A stretch of 64,000 nucleotides of DNA from Dicaeum eximium (lineage: Eukaryota > Chordata > Aves > Passeriformes > Dicaeidae). Location of the stretch: assembly GCA_013396995.1 (NCBI GenBank), contig VWZP01005814.1, positions 1 through 64,000 of the forward strand, written 5' to 3'. The number at the start of each line of letters is the position of its first letter. The first letter of the stretch is position 1. A model generated the notes under the pieces. That model was not told the DNA's origin and searched no databases. It saw only the letters and a program-made list of their open reading frames with translations. Made by a program: the position numbers and the translations under genes. This document shows positions 12,901-25,600 of the stretch, piece after piece.

Positions 12901-15900
12901 TCTAACTTTTGTATATTGAAAGTATTTTTTATGCATTTTACACTGAACTCAGAGTCTAGATTTAACTTGCTATTTTACAGGAAGGCAGGACAGGAAATAA
13001 ATCCATTCTTGTAAGTAACACAGAGCTACAGAGATAAAGACCAGTCATTTGTCATTAATGAGGAAATGTAGTTACTATTGGTTGACTGAATGCGTATAAT
13101 GAATGTACTATCTACCAATCAACACAATTTTACCTTTAGTTTGAAATTACCTAAGTCGTTTTGGTCTATATGGGGTACATGACAAGATATCTCAGCTTTA
13201 AAACAGAATTTAACTTGCACTCTTCCTACATATACTAATGTGAGAATCCCACTTTGGTGCCTATTTTTTCATGGTATTCTTTTGTAAATATCCAAATATT
13301 AAAATATAAATAAAACATATTTATTTTGTGCCAAAATCATGTGCTACAAATACCTTAATTCTGGGGATGCTGAGTGGCTGTGTTGACAAAGTAGGTGGGG
13401 GGCTTACATATTTCCTTTCCCAAATTTGTACTATTTTAGAGTAGCGCAAATACAAAATATCAAGTGTTCTGATTCATAGGTCTCCTTCTAAGAACATTAA
13501 CAGAGAACTCACCTTGCATAGACATCCCTTTATAGACAGCAGGCTCTAGACACAGGGTTTGGAGAGAGGGATTACTTTAATTCTCTCCAGATCTGTCAGA
13601 GAAAGTGAGCTTGGACCCAGTGCTGGAGATAACCTTCGAGTTCCTCTTCTTCTGGTTAGCAGCTAACATCTACAGCACTATGCTGTACAACTTTAACATC
13701 TAAGCAAACTACACAGCTAAAAGCATCTAGGAAAAAAATTGCAAGCGTCACTGAGAGAAGGATTTTAGAAAGTTCTGTAAAGTTATAAAATTGATGAAAA
13801 TTTTCAAAGTTTAGAAATCAGATTAATGGAATGGGATGTGGTATCAATTCTGGGAACAGAGTCAAACCATTCATTTTACCAAAGACAAAAGTTGTAGGAC
13901 TTCTTGAGCAAGAATGAAAACCAGAGAATCCTGTGAAAAAGACCCAACTTTCTGCCATTTCTGGAAAAAAAAAAAAAAAAGTTAATGTTTTAGGGGAAAA
14001 AAGAAATAGGGCCCTGCTGTTACATGAAGAGCCAGGCAGCAAAAGTATTTAATTTATCTAATGAAATAATTAAGAGTGCAGGAGTCAAAATGCTGCAGTC
14101 ACATGCAGAATATGACTTCAGAAAAGTTTACAGGTATTTTCCACCATGGCAAGCAAAAAATCACAAATAAGGTGGTAAAATCATGCACCCTTTCCATAAT
14201 GTATTGAATACTTCTTTTCCAAAACAAGTGCCAATGCAAATTTATGGAACGGGTGACTGTCTCAGCAAATGCACATTATGTCTCACTTTGTTTTAACTAC
14301 AAAGATTATTCTTGAATCTAATGCCTGATGTGGAAAGCACACCATTTGTCTTTGAAATAATAATGGAATTTTTCCCGATAATTTTCCGTAACATCAGGAA
14401 ATTATTAAGTTAAACTAAAATTAGAGAACAGCACCCTGTGCATATTCTCAGGCAAGCAGGCTAGAATGTGAGGCTCCTAAAATACTAGCTTTGTGTATAT
14501 TTACCCACAGCTCATCAAAGCCAAATCTTGAGATACGGATGAAACACATAAGCAGCTGTGCTGGAGTAAAGATGTCACAGCCTAAATGGAACTAAAGAAG
14601 CTTTTCTTACTAAAAATACTTCAACAAACAGGGGGGTATCTAGCAGTGTCTGTACAATAGTTTCATGTTTTTTATGATCTGGCATATGAAATATCTTGAG
14701 ACAGGTAGGAGCAGGCCATGGGCTGTTTGCTAATGGACCGGGAAAAGTACAGTCCAAATAGTGCTATGATGCAGAGCAGAAGTAATCCAGCTATATCAGC
14801 TCCATCTACTGGGAATCTTCTGTAGCCCTCAGGCTCTAGTCTGGATGATGGCAGAGCCCAGCTTCAAGCAGGCAATAATGATGAGCAATTTGTACACCAA
14901 AAGATAGATGGCTCTATGTGATCAGGAGCAAAGGCAGCACAAGACATTCATTTTACACTAAGTATGAGCGATATTTAAACTAAAAATAGACTGATGGATG
15001 GGAGGGTTTCACAGAGAGGATGTAAGTAATGAAGGGCATATATATTTAATTTTTAAGATTGTCTTTCATAAGAACAAACTAGAGAAGATCTGTCAGTAAA
15101 TAATCGTTGCTGTGATATGGCTCCATGTTCCCTTAAGCCAAACATCTAGCACACACTGGTATCAAAAATACCAATACTTTAGTATACATTAGTATCTCTG
15201 TGGAGAAGAGCTTGCCAGTGTGAAAAGCTTCTGTCTTGCCTCATGCTCCCAGATAATGGAGCCCACTAAAAATAACACACTGCACAGCAAAGGAAATAAA
15301 ATCAAAGTATCTAAGAGGTGAAATCAGTGTTGGTTAAATGCAGTAATTTCTATTTTGAAGACAGTGTACACTAATTTAGCTGCTTTACTTCGTCACAGTG
15401 CTAGCTTTGAGCTATTACATTCTATTTAATTGTCCGCCAATTTTATTCTACCTTTATTTACAGTCTATCATACAATTTTGCAGTCCTTTCACACAATGTT
15501 TTACTTCAAATTTTTTCCTTAGTGCAAACTTGTATTTCCTCATTCCTGAAAAGTGCATCAACATCATTAACATACTGTATAACTTTATCACTGTTTTATG
15601 ATCAGTGCATTTTCCAGAATGCCTGTTGCATATTTGGAAATACCCTGTTATGTAGACGCTACTGTACATTCAGAACTGTTCAAATCTTGTGAAAGAATGC
15701 TTGATGGAATCTGGGACCTGCCCTGGACTTTAACATAGAAATAAATTTCTCACAGGGGGCAGAACATGTAGTTGTTTAATAACTACTGAGTCAATGATAT
15801 ATGACAAAGTCTCTATTTATTCCTATATTTAATAGCTCAGAACTATTAAGTCTCACACACAGAGAGGGAAATTATTTATCTGCAGCTGAGATCTGTTTGT

Positions 15901-18829
15901 AACTCCTTTATACCCATGTTTTGAGGACTTTCATTAATGCAGTGATCCTTTATGCCAGATGAAGATGGGCATCCAATCTCTTGACCTCAGCTAAAGCCAA
16001 GGGGCAACTGGAGGAGTGCTAATAACTGGGACATTCTGGAAGGCACGTTCATCAGCAGTCACCAACATCTGAGCTTTGACTTCGTCTCATGAATCATTCA
16101 CAGATTCTCTCAATCACAGAAAACAGTGAAAGTATTGGTTAATGGGGATATCTGAAGGCCACATTGTCCAGCTTGCTGTTTGGAGATAGTCTATCACCAA
16201 GACTAGATCATAATGCACTGATTTTTTAAATATTTTTTGAGACAGGAGAAACAAAAGAATACTAGTAGCATGTATTTGCTACTTATTTAACAAATACTTC
16301 CATAATTCTTTTGAGCTACAGTTCAGCTACACTGAGAAACAGAAGCAGCAGGCTATTTACAGTTTGTCTGTTGTCTAGTATTCGTTTTTAAGATTCTTGG
16401 AGCCACTTTCTGTGTGTAGTCAAGACTTGACAAAGCACCTGTTTTACAGTCCAGTGACAACCTTGGAGATGTAGGAGAAAATCATGGTGGTTTTTTACAT
16501 TTTAATGGTTAAGAAGAGAAACTTCACTGCATTTTTGAGCACTTCAGAACTTGTGTATTAATCATTCCCAAAGAAATTGTTACCATAAAGTTTCCCTCAC
16601 TTTAAAAAATACGTGTGTTCTTCTTCTGGTTTTGTCCAGTGAAGCTAAGGGGAAAAAGATATCTCAAAATGGTAAATGCAGTCATCCTTTAAGTTTGCTT
16701 TTAAGTTGGCACAATAACTATGCTAAAAGCAGTAATGAGAAAATCTGAAACGTTTTGCTGAATGTAACAGGGAAGACTTTGATAAGGACCTACTGATATC
16801 AAAGTTAAGCAAAAGAAAACTGTCCTGCTCCTGAGCACTGTTGCAGTCTAGAGCTACTTTCTAGAAGGGCCCCACGTCCTTTCCAGGGTCATAAGCACAT
16901 GTCCATTTGATATGCATTTCAAAGAACCATGAGGAAATGGAGTCCTGATGAGAATATTCCTGTTGGTTGGCACTCCCTGTCCAATTAAGTCAATTCAGAA
17001 AACTGCCAGCAGAGTGGCCTAGAAATGGCTCCATTGGCACCAACTCTGCAAGTCATGCACACGGATGACGCAGACCTTCAGTACGATAATCTGATGGCAG
17101 AGGGTTGTGGAATCAAACCACCATAGTTCAGATCACAAACAATATTCCTGAACGCAACTACTGGACGATGGAAAATTAGAGGAGATAAAAAAGAGGCCTA
17201 AAAGCATTTTGAAAAATGAACCGTATATATTTCCAAAGTCTCTAGAGCCACATAAGGCCGGAACTTGAACTATAATATTACAGAACTAATTGCCACAGGG
17301 CATTCCAGCAAGTCCTCAGAGGCTTGCATTATTCCCCATCAAAAAGGTTCATTTGAGCCTAAGCTTGCAATGCAGACTGGAATCCTGCTGAACTTGCACT
17401 TTCTTTAAGGATAATTTTCACTTTACCACATTCCTAATGGTATAGATAAGGAGGAACAATATAGAACCACTTGCAAGCACAGACACAAATATTATCAAAA
17501 ACTGGAAATATTTGCAGCACATTGGATTTTTGTCATAAAAATCACAGCAACCATGATAAAGTGAATAAAAAAAAAGTGCTTTTATTTATTCCCCTATTAT
17601 ATTGCATATTTAACTAAATAGATGTTATTAAGTCACTAGGGACCAGCACTATCTCAGTGGCAACAAAATACTTCTACAAAAGAAGCACCATTTAAAACTC
17701 CAAATATTCAAAAACAACTGTCAGCCTCATAAAATAAATGGCCTTGGGTCAAAACCAATGAGAGGTTAAGTAATACATTTGAGTTCTCCTTTCCTGATGC
17801 CCATTTTTAAAGTTTTTGGCTTCTTTCTTTTCAGACTTCTTTGTCTAATCAGGAGGGCCAAAACCATTTAAAAATGGCATTTTAATATCATTTAATGATT
17901 CCAAAAATAGAGGACTAAGCCACATTTCCTGAATCACAGGATAAAATCTGGAGAACTGGCAAATTGCTATGAACGAGATGGTTCAAAGGCTGTTGTTTCA
18001 CTGGACCAGATTCCCTAATGGACTTCTGCGGCTGATTCTTTTTGAGTGTTACTGATGTCAAACTTAAGGTCTTTAAGATTGCAACTGGAATTCTCAGTGC
18101 CATATTCACCATGTAACTTGGTGGCATGTGGCCATGGCTGGTAGTCCCCATGACTTAAGAAATGCAGAGATCTGAATTCTCTCATCACTGGGACGAGATT
18201 AGAAGCCACATTTCTCACAGCAGTATTATCATCACCACACCAAAATGCGTTCCAAGACTGAAGTTATTTCACTGTGGCTAAATGAAATAAGGATAGAAGA
18301 TGCCAGGAAAACAAACAAAAACCCCAACAATCCAAAGGCAGAAATGAATGCCTAGCCTATCAGTAAGGAGACTGTCTAATGACTAATGTGGGCACTCCTT
18401 CTAGACCCTGTGCTCTCTTTGACTCACTTTTACTTTTTCTTCTGCCTATTCAATCTTTTTGTATACATGTTATAACACTTCACTTCATAAGAAGTGAAAA
18501 TCCCCTCATGCCATACCTGCCTATGGATTAGGAAAATTGTAAAAAAGAGAAAGAAATATGATTTGAAAGACTGAATCTAAGGGTTCCACCTGCTTTTAAC
18601 TCTTGTGCTAGAGGCAGGAGTGCAGTCTTACTTGTAGATAGTGCTTTAAGGGTCTTATCCAAAGTTAAATTTGCAGATCTAATAAAGGTCAACTAGTTCA
18701 TCCGGGTGTCATAAAAGTTCAACTTTAACTTTGCCAGCTCCAATTTAAATCCATGATATTTTGTCCTTGTCCTTGATGTTTGAAATGCATAAAAATATTT
18801 CATTACTTTCTTTCTATGACATCCCAGCC

Positions 18830-19140
18830 TAATTCTTCTCCTTCTAGCCCAACCAAGGCCATTTCTTTCAATCTTTTATTTTAGAACCTATTTTCCACAT
18901 CCAGACCTACATCATCCTTGTTGCTTCCCTCTGTACTGTAGGATGTTCCTTCATGGATAGTGGTCCAAATTATAGACTGTGCTGCAACAGAGTAAATGAG
19001 CATTCCCCAAGTCTTACATACACTAATTCTGGGCCACTTCCAGTATAATGTTGACTTTTTGACAATTTTAAGAAATTATTTGCCACTATAAACTGATTCT
19101 CCATCCAGAAGTGTTATTTCCCCAAGATCACTTTGTACAA
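18830..19140 (-). mobile_element. Possible ancient CR1 LINE fragment
   Basis: Read on the minus strand, the segment loosely follows the 3' part of CR1. On the plus strand it shows a CATCCTTGTTGC-like stretch, then a degenerate equivalent of the dominant-negative order of conserved blocks seen in CR1 3' ends. Divergence is high and no 8-bp CR1 terminal repeat was found, so both borders and identity are uncertain. Confidence 0.35.
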
Positions 19141-19200
19141 ATTAAAAAAAAAAAAACCAAAAAAAACACCAAAAAAAACCCCAAAAAAAAGCGCCAAACC
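19141..19200. repeat. A-rich low-complexity tract
   Basis: Runs of 7 to 13 A separated by CC, CACC, CCCC and similar, looking like a decayed poly(A) tail or simple A/C repeat. It sits just to the right of the possible ancient CR1 fragment, but the orientation does not make it that element's tail. Confidence 0.8.
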
Positions 19201-19649
19201 AGAAAAAGAATACTTTAATTTGAGAAGGACAAAACACATGCACCAAGTTTTAAAAGGGACTTGGACTCAAGGTCATGAGAGATGCACCTTCCCATTGCCC
19301 TGACAGTTATGTTTACACAATTGTATTGGATTTAAGACATTCTCGCCTCCAGATTCTAAGCAGCATATTAACTATAATGCTGACTTTTCTGATTCAACTT
19401 TATAAATACTTAATTCTCCCCTGCTGAAGTGGTCTTGGATTTTACTGACACCTGCTGCAGGAGGCAATACAACTGCTGAACTTTTCCCATCACTTAACGA
19501 TGGTGTAATTCATTAACGATGGAGTTGAAAGCAGCTAGGCGAAAAACTGTGCATTTGCTGAAGCATCGTGTGTTCTGCCACCAAACCGGTACTACAGCAC
19601 AGGTACCCGGGCAGGAGCAGAGCAGAAGGGGTGTGTACAAGTATCCACT

Positions 19650-19842
19650 TGGATATGAGGAGTAACTCCTTTATTGTGTGGGTGACCATGCACTGGAACA
19701 GACTGCCCCCCTTAAGATACTCCAGAACTGTCTGGATGCAATCCTGTGCCATGCGTTCTGGGATGACCCTGCTTGAGCAGAGAGGCTGGACCAGATGTCC
19801 CATTGTGATCCCTTCCAACCTGACCCACTCAGTGATCCTGTG
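19650..19842 (+). mobile_element. CR1 LINE, 3' end fragment
   Basis: The sequence follows the CR1 3' consensus in order: a TTTATTGTGTGGGTG block (CR1 TTTACTGTGAGGGTG), then GCACTGGAACAGACTGCCC, then GGCTGGACCAGATG, then GATCCCTTCCAACC and a terminal AGTGATCCTGTGA that corresponds to the CR1 ATTCTATGA repeat. It is truncated at the 5' end as usual for CR1 and carries no intact protein. It stops about 13 bp before the YTHDF3 CpG island begins. Confidence 0.85.
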
Positions 19843-19855
19843 ACCCAGGAGAGGA

Positions 19856-20057
19856 TGGGCGACAGGAGCGGCGACGGGAAGGCCGNGCGGAAGGTCAGGG
19901 CGGCGCGGAGCGGAAGTGGGAGCCGGAGCCTCGTCCGCCATTGTGGGGAAGCGGAGCCCAGAGCAAGGGGGGGGAAGCGGCGCTGCGTCCGGCCGGCCGG
20001 CTCCTTCCAGCGGGAACCCGATCGGCGGGGGCGGGGAGCCCCGGCGGGGGCGGGGGC
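19856..20057 (+). promoter_or_regulatory. YTHDF3: YTHDF3 promoter, left half of CpG island
   Basis: Abrupt change to CpG-rich DNA without a TATA box. Visible elements are an ETS-type site (CGGAAGTG, 19911-19918), a YY1-like GCCATTGTGG (19937-19946) and G-rich SP1-type boxes at about 20030-20057. This combination is typical of broad housekeeping promoters, which suits the wide expression of YTHDF3. Transcription probably starts between about 19915 and the gap. One ambiguous base is at 19886. Confidence 0.75.
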
Positions 20058-20952
20058 NNNNNNNNNNNNNNNNNNNNNNNNNNNNNNNNNNNNNNNNNNN
20101 NNNNNNNNNNNNNNNNNNNNNNNNNNNNNNNNNNNNNNNNNNNNNNNNNNNNNNNNNNNNNNNNNNNNNNNNNNNNNNNNNNNNNNNNNNNNNNNNNNNN
20201 NNNNNNNNNNNNNNNNNNNNNNNNNNNNNNNNNNNNNNNNNNNNNNNNNNNNNNNNNNNNNNNNNNNNNNNNNNNNNNNNNNNNNNNNNNNNNNNNNNNN
20301 NNNNNNNNNNNNNNNNNNNNNNNNNNNNNNNNNNNNNNNNNNNNNNNNNNNNNNNNNNNNNNNNNNNNNNNNNNNNNNNNNNNNNNNNNNNNNNNNNNNN
20401 NNNNNNNNNNNNNNNNNNNNNNNNNNNNNNNNNNNNNNNNNNNNNNNNNNNNNNNNNNNNNNNNNNNNNNNNNNNNNNNNNNNNNNNNNNNNNNNNNNNN
20501 NNNNNNNNNNNNNNNNNNNNNNNNNNNNNNNNNNNNNNNNNNNNNNNNNNNNNNNNNNNNNNNNNNNNNNNNNNNNNNNNNNNNNNNNNNNNNNNNNNNN
20601 NNNNNNNNNNNNNNNNNNNNNNNNNNNNNNNNNNNNNNNNNNNNNNNNNNNNNNNNNNNNNNNNNNNNNNNNNNNNNNNNNNNNNNNNNNNNNNNNNNNN
20701 NNNNNNNNNNNNNNNNNNNNNNNNNNNNNNNNNNNNNNNNNNNNNNNNNNNNNNNNNNNNNNNNNNNNNNNNNNNNNNNNNNNNNNNNNNNNNNNNNNNN
20801 NNNNNNNNNNNNNNNNNNNNNNNNNNNNNNNNNNNNNNNNNNNNNNNNNNNNNNNNNNNNNNNNNNNNNNNNNNNNNNNNNNNNNNNNNNNNNNNNNNNN
20901 NNNNNNNNNNNNNNNNNNNNNNNNNNNNNNNNNNNNNNNNNNNNNNNNNNNN
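20058..20952. other. Assembly gap, 895 N
   Basis: A run of N inside the YTHDF3 CpG island. The flanks are extremely GC-rich (CGGGGGCGGGGGC on the left, repeated CCGGC on the right), the usual cause of such gaps. The first coding exon of YTHDF3 is missing from the visible sequence and most likely lies here. Confidence 0.98.
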
Positions 20953-21200
20953 CCGGCCCGGCCCGGCCAGGCCCCCGGGCTGCCGGTTCTCCGCTCCGGG
21001 AGCGCCCTAGAGCCGGGCTCCCCGCGGCGCCTAGCGCCGTCTCCTCTCCTTGCGCGCCCCGAACTCCCCCGGGCTCCTCGGTACCGCATCCTTCTCTTCC
21101 TGCCTTTCGCTTTCCTCGCCCACCTTTTCTCCCTTCGGGCCGCTGGCTTCTCCTTTCTCTCGGCCTCCGCTTCTTCCAGTAGTTCTCAGGTTTTCTCCTT
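20953..21200 (+). promoter_or_regulatory. YTHDF3: YTHDF3 CpG island, right half (probably start of intron 1)
   Basis: GC-rich sequence fading into pyrimidine-rich DNA by about 21200. It contains no ATG on the plus strand up to about 21240, so it cannot hold the YTHDF3 start codon; it is most likely the 5' end of intron 1. Confidence 0.6.
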
Positions 21201-22646
21201 GCGCTGTGCAGCACTTTTTTAAACTTGGTCCGTCACGGAGCTTAGAATTTTTTTTTTTTTTTTACTTTTGCTAGGCCTCTGCTGGTTTTTCTTTCTGGCT
21301 GGAAGCTATTTTGTCTTGATCTCTGCTTCGTCCGTGGGTTTCTGCCACTCCCCAAAAGTTTTAGCCCTGCAGCCTCTTGCCTCCTTTTATTTTCTCTCTG
21401 TGCCTTTAATGTTTTGTTTCTTTTGTCTCTGTGCATGCTCTCCAGTTTCCTTTAAGCATTTATTTCTAGCTCAGTGATCTCTTAGCTTTTCATTGTTCTG
21501 TCTTTCATGAAGGCTGCATCTTCCCAACTTTTTCTAGTTCTGTGTCTCTTGTTGGCCTTTGCATGCCTTTGTGTCTGGATTAGATTGATCCCAAAAAATG
21601 AGGTGGTTGGGGTTTTTCAGGTTATACAGAGATTTTTCCCGTTTTGGGAGAGGGCAGTGTCTAACCAGTGCACCTCTAGATAAAACAGCGTTGAACAGAG
21701 TTACCATAAAACTGTTCAGTTACCATAAAAGAGACAAACGCACGTGAAAGTAACTTAGAGGTGGTTACCTCCTAAACTTTCAAACCTCTGAATAATGAGC
21801 TCTTCAGGACTAAAAATTCTTAAGAGTGATGGAGCCTGGAGACCCACTCCTGTTAGTTGAAAGTAATATGAGAAGGTGGATTAGATTTTCATGGACTAGC
21901 ATTTGTTTTATGAAGTTATTTTATCTTGCTGTAGAGGAATTAAGGATACTGTAAGTTGTAATGTTACATTTATTCTTAGTGCATGACAGATTAACAGTGT
22001 TTTGTAATGACTAATCCTAAAAAAAAAAAAAATCCTCCTTAAGGAATTATTTCCTTGTGTGAAAGCTTTGTACAGACTGTATAATTTTCTCAGTATAATT
22101 GCCTAGGTGAGGAATGCACAACTTGAAGTTCAGCATATGGTACAGCTCCGTATTCCTTTGTATATCTAAAGAGCAAGGCATTGTACGTTATTCTCTGATA
22201 AGTACCTGTCAGTCAGTTTAAAAGATGACATATCATAATGAAATTTGGGGATTGGCAGTAATCTTAAAATACAAACTTTTTTTTTTTTAACTCTGTGTTA
22301 TTTTTGCTTATTGCTAATGTTTTTTCAGGCCCAGAGGCAATTAAAATTCACTTGTTCAGCTTTTCAGCACCATTTAATCTGCACATGCTGTTAAATCCTA
22401 GATGATTTCAGTGTTTTCAGTAAAATTCTATCAGGTTTTGGTTTTGTATTATTTTATAATGTTATTTTAAGTAATGTCACAACATTTTTGTAATAGCATG
22501 GCTTAGTAATATTTTAAAGTGATATTTAAGTTGAAAAGGGCAGAATTGGCAAATAAATAGAATTACAGTGAAGTTGATATTAGAGGATTCTAACTAAACT
22601 TGTTTTGCTTCCCCCCTCTTCCCCCCCACCACTTTCCTATATACAG
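21201..22646 (+). other. YTHDF3: YTHDF3 intron 1 (visible part)
   Basis: AT-rich intron sequence with a poly-T run near 21249-21263 and an A run near 22020-22032. It ends in a C-rich pyrimidine tract and an ACAG acceptor (22643-22646). No other element was recognised. Confidence 0.7.
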
Positions 22647-22671
22647 AGACCTAAAGGACAGGGGAATAAAG
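22647..22671 (+). CDS. YTHDF3: YTHDF3 coding exon 2 (25 bp)
   Basis: A 25-bp microexon encoding RPKGQGNK plus the first base of the next codon. The same peptide follows MSATSVDQ in human YTHDF3. It is bounded by an acceptor ending ACAG at 22646 and a consensus GTAAGT donor at 22672. Too short to be noticed as an open frame, it was found by matching the known N-terminal peptide. It belongs to the conserved N-terminal tail of the YTHDF family, ahead of the low-complexity region. Confidence 0.93.
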
Positions 22672-25600
22672 GTAAGTTAACTTTGTATTTCTATATAAAT
22701 CTGTACTGCTGCTTTTATGGAGGATAATGTCTGACAGTCATAGCAAGAGGTTGTAGCTATAGGGTATCTTTTATTTCAGAGCAGGATGACAGTAAATTAT
22801 GTGCCAAAATGTTACTTTCCAGCACTTTTACTGTGGCACAGCAGTACTTTGGTTTACAATGTGTTATTTTGCAAGAGATTCATGTCAGAAGTCAGACAGT
22901 TAAATAGTTATTTCTTTTTAGCTGCCTTTGTGATATGCTTGTATAATCTCTTCTTAACAGTACACCTTGGGCCTTTCTGTGAAGTGAGTAGAATCATCAG
23001 GAAGAATCTTTTGAACAGCTTCCTTAGTTTGCTAGACAGCAACCATGTGACTAGTTACTCATATCTGTGAGCAGAAAACATCACCTTCCTTATTCTCAGA
23101 ATTTTTGCAGTCTTGCTTCATTTTAGCACCAGTAACCGATCTTTTGTCAGTGTTTGCAGGCCTTCTGCTTTTCTGCTTTTTTCATGTTTCTGTCAAGGTC
23201 TTAGTTTTTAAATACCATACTCAGTGGGATTTCTTTCCCACAGAAGGAACGAACTACTTAATATTCCTCTCTGTAAAATTCTTGGCAAGTCAATTGTAAA
23301 CAGCATTTCAGATTATATCTTGCAGTATTTTGTCCGGAATTTGTTTTCTCACTAATATTCTATTTGGAGTTTCTTTCTGCCTAAACAGTCTGCTTTGTGC
23401 TTATTTAATTCTTAGCTGCTCAGCAAACTGAGCTACAGAACAGCATGCACACAGCTACCTCTGTATGTTAATATGCTTATTATATTTATGCAGATAAGAA
23501 ACCTTTTTTTTGAGCTCAGATACTCTTTGCCCCTCTTAGTTCATTATCTGAACTAATTTAATTGTTCTCTGTGAGCTGTCATTTAATGTTATCCACAGCA
23601 TACTTATTCTATTATTCTGTCTATGTGCAGATTATCTGCTTCTTGTTACATATATTGCTTGTGAGGTGGCACATGGTTCCCAGATCTCATTGAGTTTGGC
23701 CTGTTCTTTTTAATTTCTCTGCATTCAGAGAAAAATTAAAGTGTTTACCTCTTCAGACATTCTTAGTTTGGGCAAAAAAAAGAATGAGAGAACAAGTATT
23801 CAAGAATGACCAAAGTGCACTTATTAACTACTTCATGTTTTTGAAATAGTTTGTGGCTATACCTTCCATGTTGCCCTTAAATGAGAAGAAAAGTCAGACT
23901 CATTGTAGCAAGTAGTTTGTGGCTTCACAATCTTTGAATTACAATTTCTCAGTTTTAGTGAGGTTAATTAGATGCATCTGTTAGAGACTCACACAGGTAG
24001 TTTTTGAAGTATATATGTGAATTGGACTGGAAGTATTAAGTGTTTCTATTTGGGTACTATCTTGCAGTGTGTGAAAATGCACTAGTCAGCTTTACTTTGG
24101 CTCATTTATGTTAGCATATTTTTGTGTTCTATAATTTGTCACTGCTGTGGAATGTTTGAATCAAAACACATCTCTGCTTGCTATGTAAGGAAGAGATTTT
24201 TGCATTTCTGAACTTGGATTTTTATATGAAGTGCATCCTTTTAAATAATGAATTCTCGTGATGTATTCTCTTGGTGAAAGTGAAAACTATAGTGAAACAG
24301 AACAGTTAATCTCTGTTCTGTGAAATTATTTGGTGTAGTGTCTGTTTAGTGAAACTAAGTTATGACTTAGCATTAGATTAAAGGTCTAGGAGATCTCTAA
24401 TTTTGCTGTAGCACAAGTTGTTGGCTTTGGGCTAGAGGCTTTTTCAAGTGGTTGAGTGCAGTCAGTGTCAGCAGTCCTTACTGACCACAGGTGAGCAGAC
24501 AGTAGTCTTTCAGTTGTCAGGTCTCAGCTTAGAGCAGCTTTGAGGGAAGATGTGATACTGAGTTAACAGACCAATCTGAAGCTAGTTCTGTGCATAAGAG
24601 GAATAATAAGGAGGGTGGGAGAAGCTGTCCACATGTCTGGTAGAGCATATGAGAGAATGAGTGAGCAGTAAAAGGGGTGTATACCTATTTCATATTGAAA
24701 TACAGACCTGCAAATTATACTGGTAGGTAGCTGATTTTTATTGTCTAATAAAATGCCTTGGATGCTTTACTCTAACTGATCATAAACTGGTGTACTGTGC
24801 TGTTTCCTTTGACCACAATTTGTGGGACTGAAGTTCTAGTATGTAGAACAGTACTGTACATCTATTGTGTCAGATACTTGTGTTGGTATTTCAGAGACTT
24901 GAATGAATAAATCATCCTGTCATGAAACTTTACTTATTCTAGTTGTCAACTACTGTACAGTTGACATAAAATATCAGAACTGACATCCATCAAATTATGA
25001 TTTAGAGGGGCGTGAAGAAAAAAGGCATTCCTGGAACTCCTTTTTCTTTTTTCCCCCTTTCATTTATTGTGCCAGTGTATAAAATCTGTCACAGGAAGGT
25101 GCTGACTTATTTTTACACTTGTGTGTATAACAATTTTTTGTTTTGTAGGAGGCTTAAATGTAATTATTAGGTTTAAAACAAGAATTAAGTATTTCATGTT
25201 TCTTTTAGTGTTTATTCTTCACATTAAGGTGTGATGACTCCTAAAGAAAAAATTATTCATGTACCTTTGGCTGTCATTTTTTGTGAGTGGTTATTCCAAG
25301 CAGTTAAAAGAATATTAGCTTTAAATTCCTCTATTTGATGAGTTGCTTCTTCCCAGTATCTAATTACACTGTATGTTTTCAGTGTTTGCAGAAACATATG
25401 GTATTTTTAGCATCATATTGATACAGATATTTTTAGTATCTGTAGATTAGTTTCAATTAGTGTTCTTCATCACTGCCCTGTTCAGTTGGAACACTTAACA
25501 TGAGATTTTGGGAATGAGGCATTCATTTGCTCTTGTTAAATGGCTGTGTGGGCTACATTCTTCACTATTGACACATTATGTAAAGTTGGAATGAAAAGCT

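Larger units (their letters stand above)
4086..18829. other. Intergenic DNA, TTPA to YTHDF3, main part
   Basis: About 14.7 kb of AT-rich DNA without any recognisable protein-coding exon, RNA gene or well-preserved transposon. Open frames are short and match no family known to me. The local features supported are the GA microsatellite at 5049-5065, the tandem duplication at 6859-6910 and the splice-flanked 44-bp segment at 6926-6969. Any enhancers here cannot be identified from one sequence. Confidence 0.6.

Noticed and set aside
18479..18498. Perfect hairpin (8-bp arms, 4-base loop)
   Set aside because: Short inverted repeats like this, and the similar one at 60580-60599, are expected by chance in AT-rich DNA and have no gene context.
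19671..21222. Several open frames of 360-475 codons on both strands across the CpG island
   Set aside because: Most of each frame is the N run translated as X. The real sequence at either end is GC-rich promoter with no family similarity.
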